The translations under genes were made by a program, and so were the position numbers. Positions 63,800-64,000 of a stretch of DNA of 64,000 bases are shown in pieces. The notes beneath the pieces were generated by a model that saw only the letters and a program-made list of their open reading frames with translations, had not been told where the DNA came from and made no database searches. The DNA is from Chaetoderma sp. LZ-2023a (taxonomy: Eukaryota; Mollusca; Caudofoveata; Chaetodermatida; Chaetodermatidae): the NCBI GenBank assembly GCA_034401795.1, contig CM067367.1, positions 84,085,314 to 84,149,313 of the forward strand, read 5' to 3'. The stretch's first letter is position 1. Each line of letters opens with the position of its first letter.

Positions 63800-64000
63800 A
63801 CAGATCATAAATGAGTTAACTTGTTTCCAAAATAAGCAAGAGGCCCACGGGCCTGTGACGCTCATCTGTACCACTAGCATTTGAAGCATTTGCATTTAAA
63901 TAGATATTATTAATAATTTTGGGAAAACCTGAGATGGCCACCAAAAAAATCCACCTGTCAAAATTCTTGTTTAATATGTTGAATGAAGCCTATGGCCCCA
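63800..64000 (+). mobile_element. Family B start fragment followed by an AAGAGGCCC-type repeat, cut by the window end
   Basis: GTACAGATCATAAATGAGTT then GTTTCCAAAATAAG, interrupted by CAAGAGGCCCACGGGCCTGT with GACGCTCATCTG, the start of the type seen at 42806. Confidence 0.65.

Overview
This window is animal nuclear DNA from an invertebrate, most likely a mollusc or another lophotrochozoan. The coding exons are short and isolated, with clean splice-acceptor contexts, and lie in very large AT-rich introns. Those introns are packed with DIRS-type and LINE retrotransposons and dense palindromic MITE-like elements. Some interspersed repeats begin AACAAGAGGCCCA and lead into GGGCCTGTATCGCTCACCTG; I associate these with molluscan genomes from memory only. 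There is no bacterial-type operon, CRISPR array, rRNA or recognisable tRNA.

Host gene content: the only convincing host coding sequence is four C2H2 zinc-finger exons on the minus strand at 60344-59820, 58292-57582, 32560-31838 and 17757-17221. Each has a polypyrimidine tract and AG directly before it, enters in phase 0, runs through 3 (or 7) zinc fingers and ends at a stop a few residues after the last finger. This is the layout expected of alternative 3'-terminal exons of one gene in the style of insect lola, broad or mod(mdg4): one upstream constant region, usually with a BTB domain, would be spliced to one of several DNA-binding tails. The constant region would lie to the right of this window and is not seen, so the BTB assignment is inference. 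The first, second and fourth exons in transcription order share one three-finger architecture and look like duplicates. The third is a different seven-finger exon.

Layout. 1-8 kb: a structurally complete but decayed DIRS-like tyrosine-recombinase retrotransposon (275-7859) inserted without target duplication into an older LINE 3' fragment, and itself carrying a roughly 246-bp SINE-like insert. 8-17 kb: MITE-like elements of several families. 17.2-17.8 kb: terminal ZF exon. 18-31 kb: nested MITEs, degenerate unit repeats, a CAN-rich tract and a 49-bp minisatellite (28.3-28.9 kb). 31.8-32.6 kb: seven-finger exon. 34.6-35.5 kb: an element built of ~148-bp units. 35.8-37.2 kb: a degenerate LINE. 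38.8-41.3 kb: a second degenerate LINE on the minus strand, ending in ATT/AAT microsatellites. 42-57 kb: MITEs and other repeats. 57.6-60.4 kb: two ZF exons. 61.2-62.2 kb: a ~1-kb element with terminal inverted repeats and a 6-bp flanking duplication. 62.8 kb: a long tetranucleotide GC repeat.

Repeat families used below (letters are mine). A: ~300-400 bp, ends like AATGGATGAATCCAG, several TGACGTCA-like motifs on one side and a central ~93-bp hairpin. B: ends like TACAGCTCATAAATAAGTTA, core hairpin with TTGGATTGGAA. C: ends like TTAACTGTCTGAC, core hairpin ending in GTTGGTGGCT. D: TTAACCCTTTCACTGACAAA ends, core hairpin with ATGACTGGAAGCC. E: ends like TTAACTCTTACC, hairpin with ATTTTTCAACAAATTTG. 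F: ~340-bp foldback, ends like TTTAAAGGTGCATATTCACA. P: TTAA-bounded, ends CCCTTTAA and AAAGGG, with a ~130-bp near-perfect palindrome centred on GACTGGCTCG. A, B, C and D share the same outer stem (GAATATTTTGAA paired with TTCAAAATATTC) around different inner arms, which is the most unusual sequence pattern here. Because they sit in introns of an apparent transcription unit, these hairpins would be transcribed if the gene is expressed.
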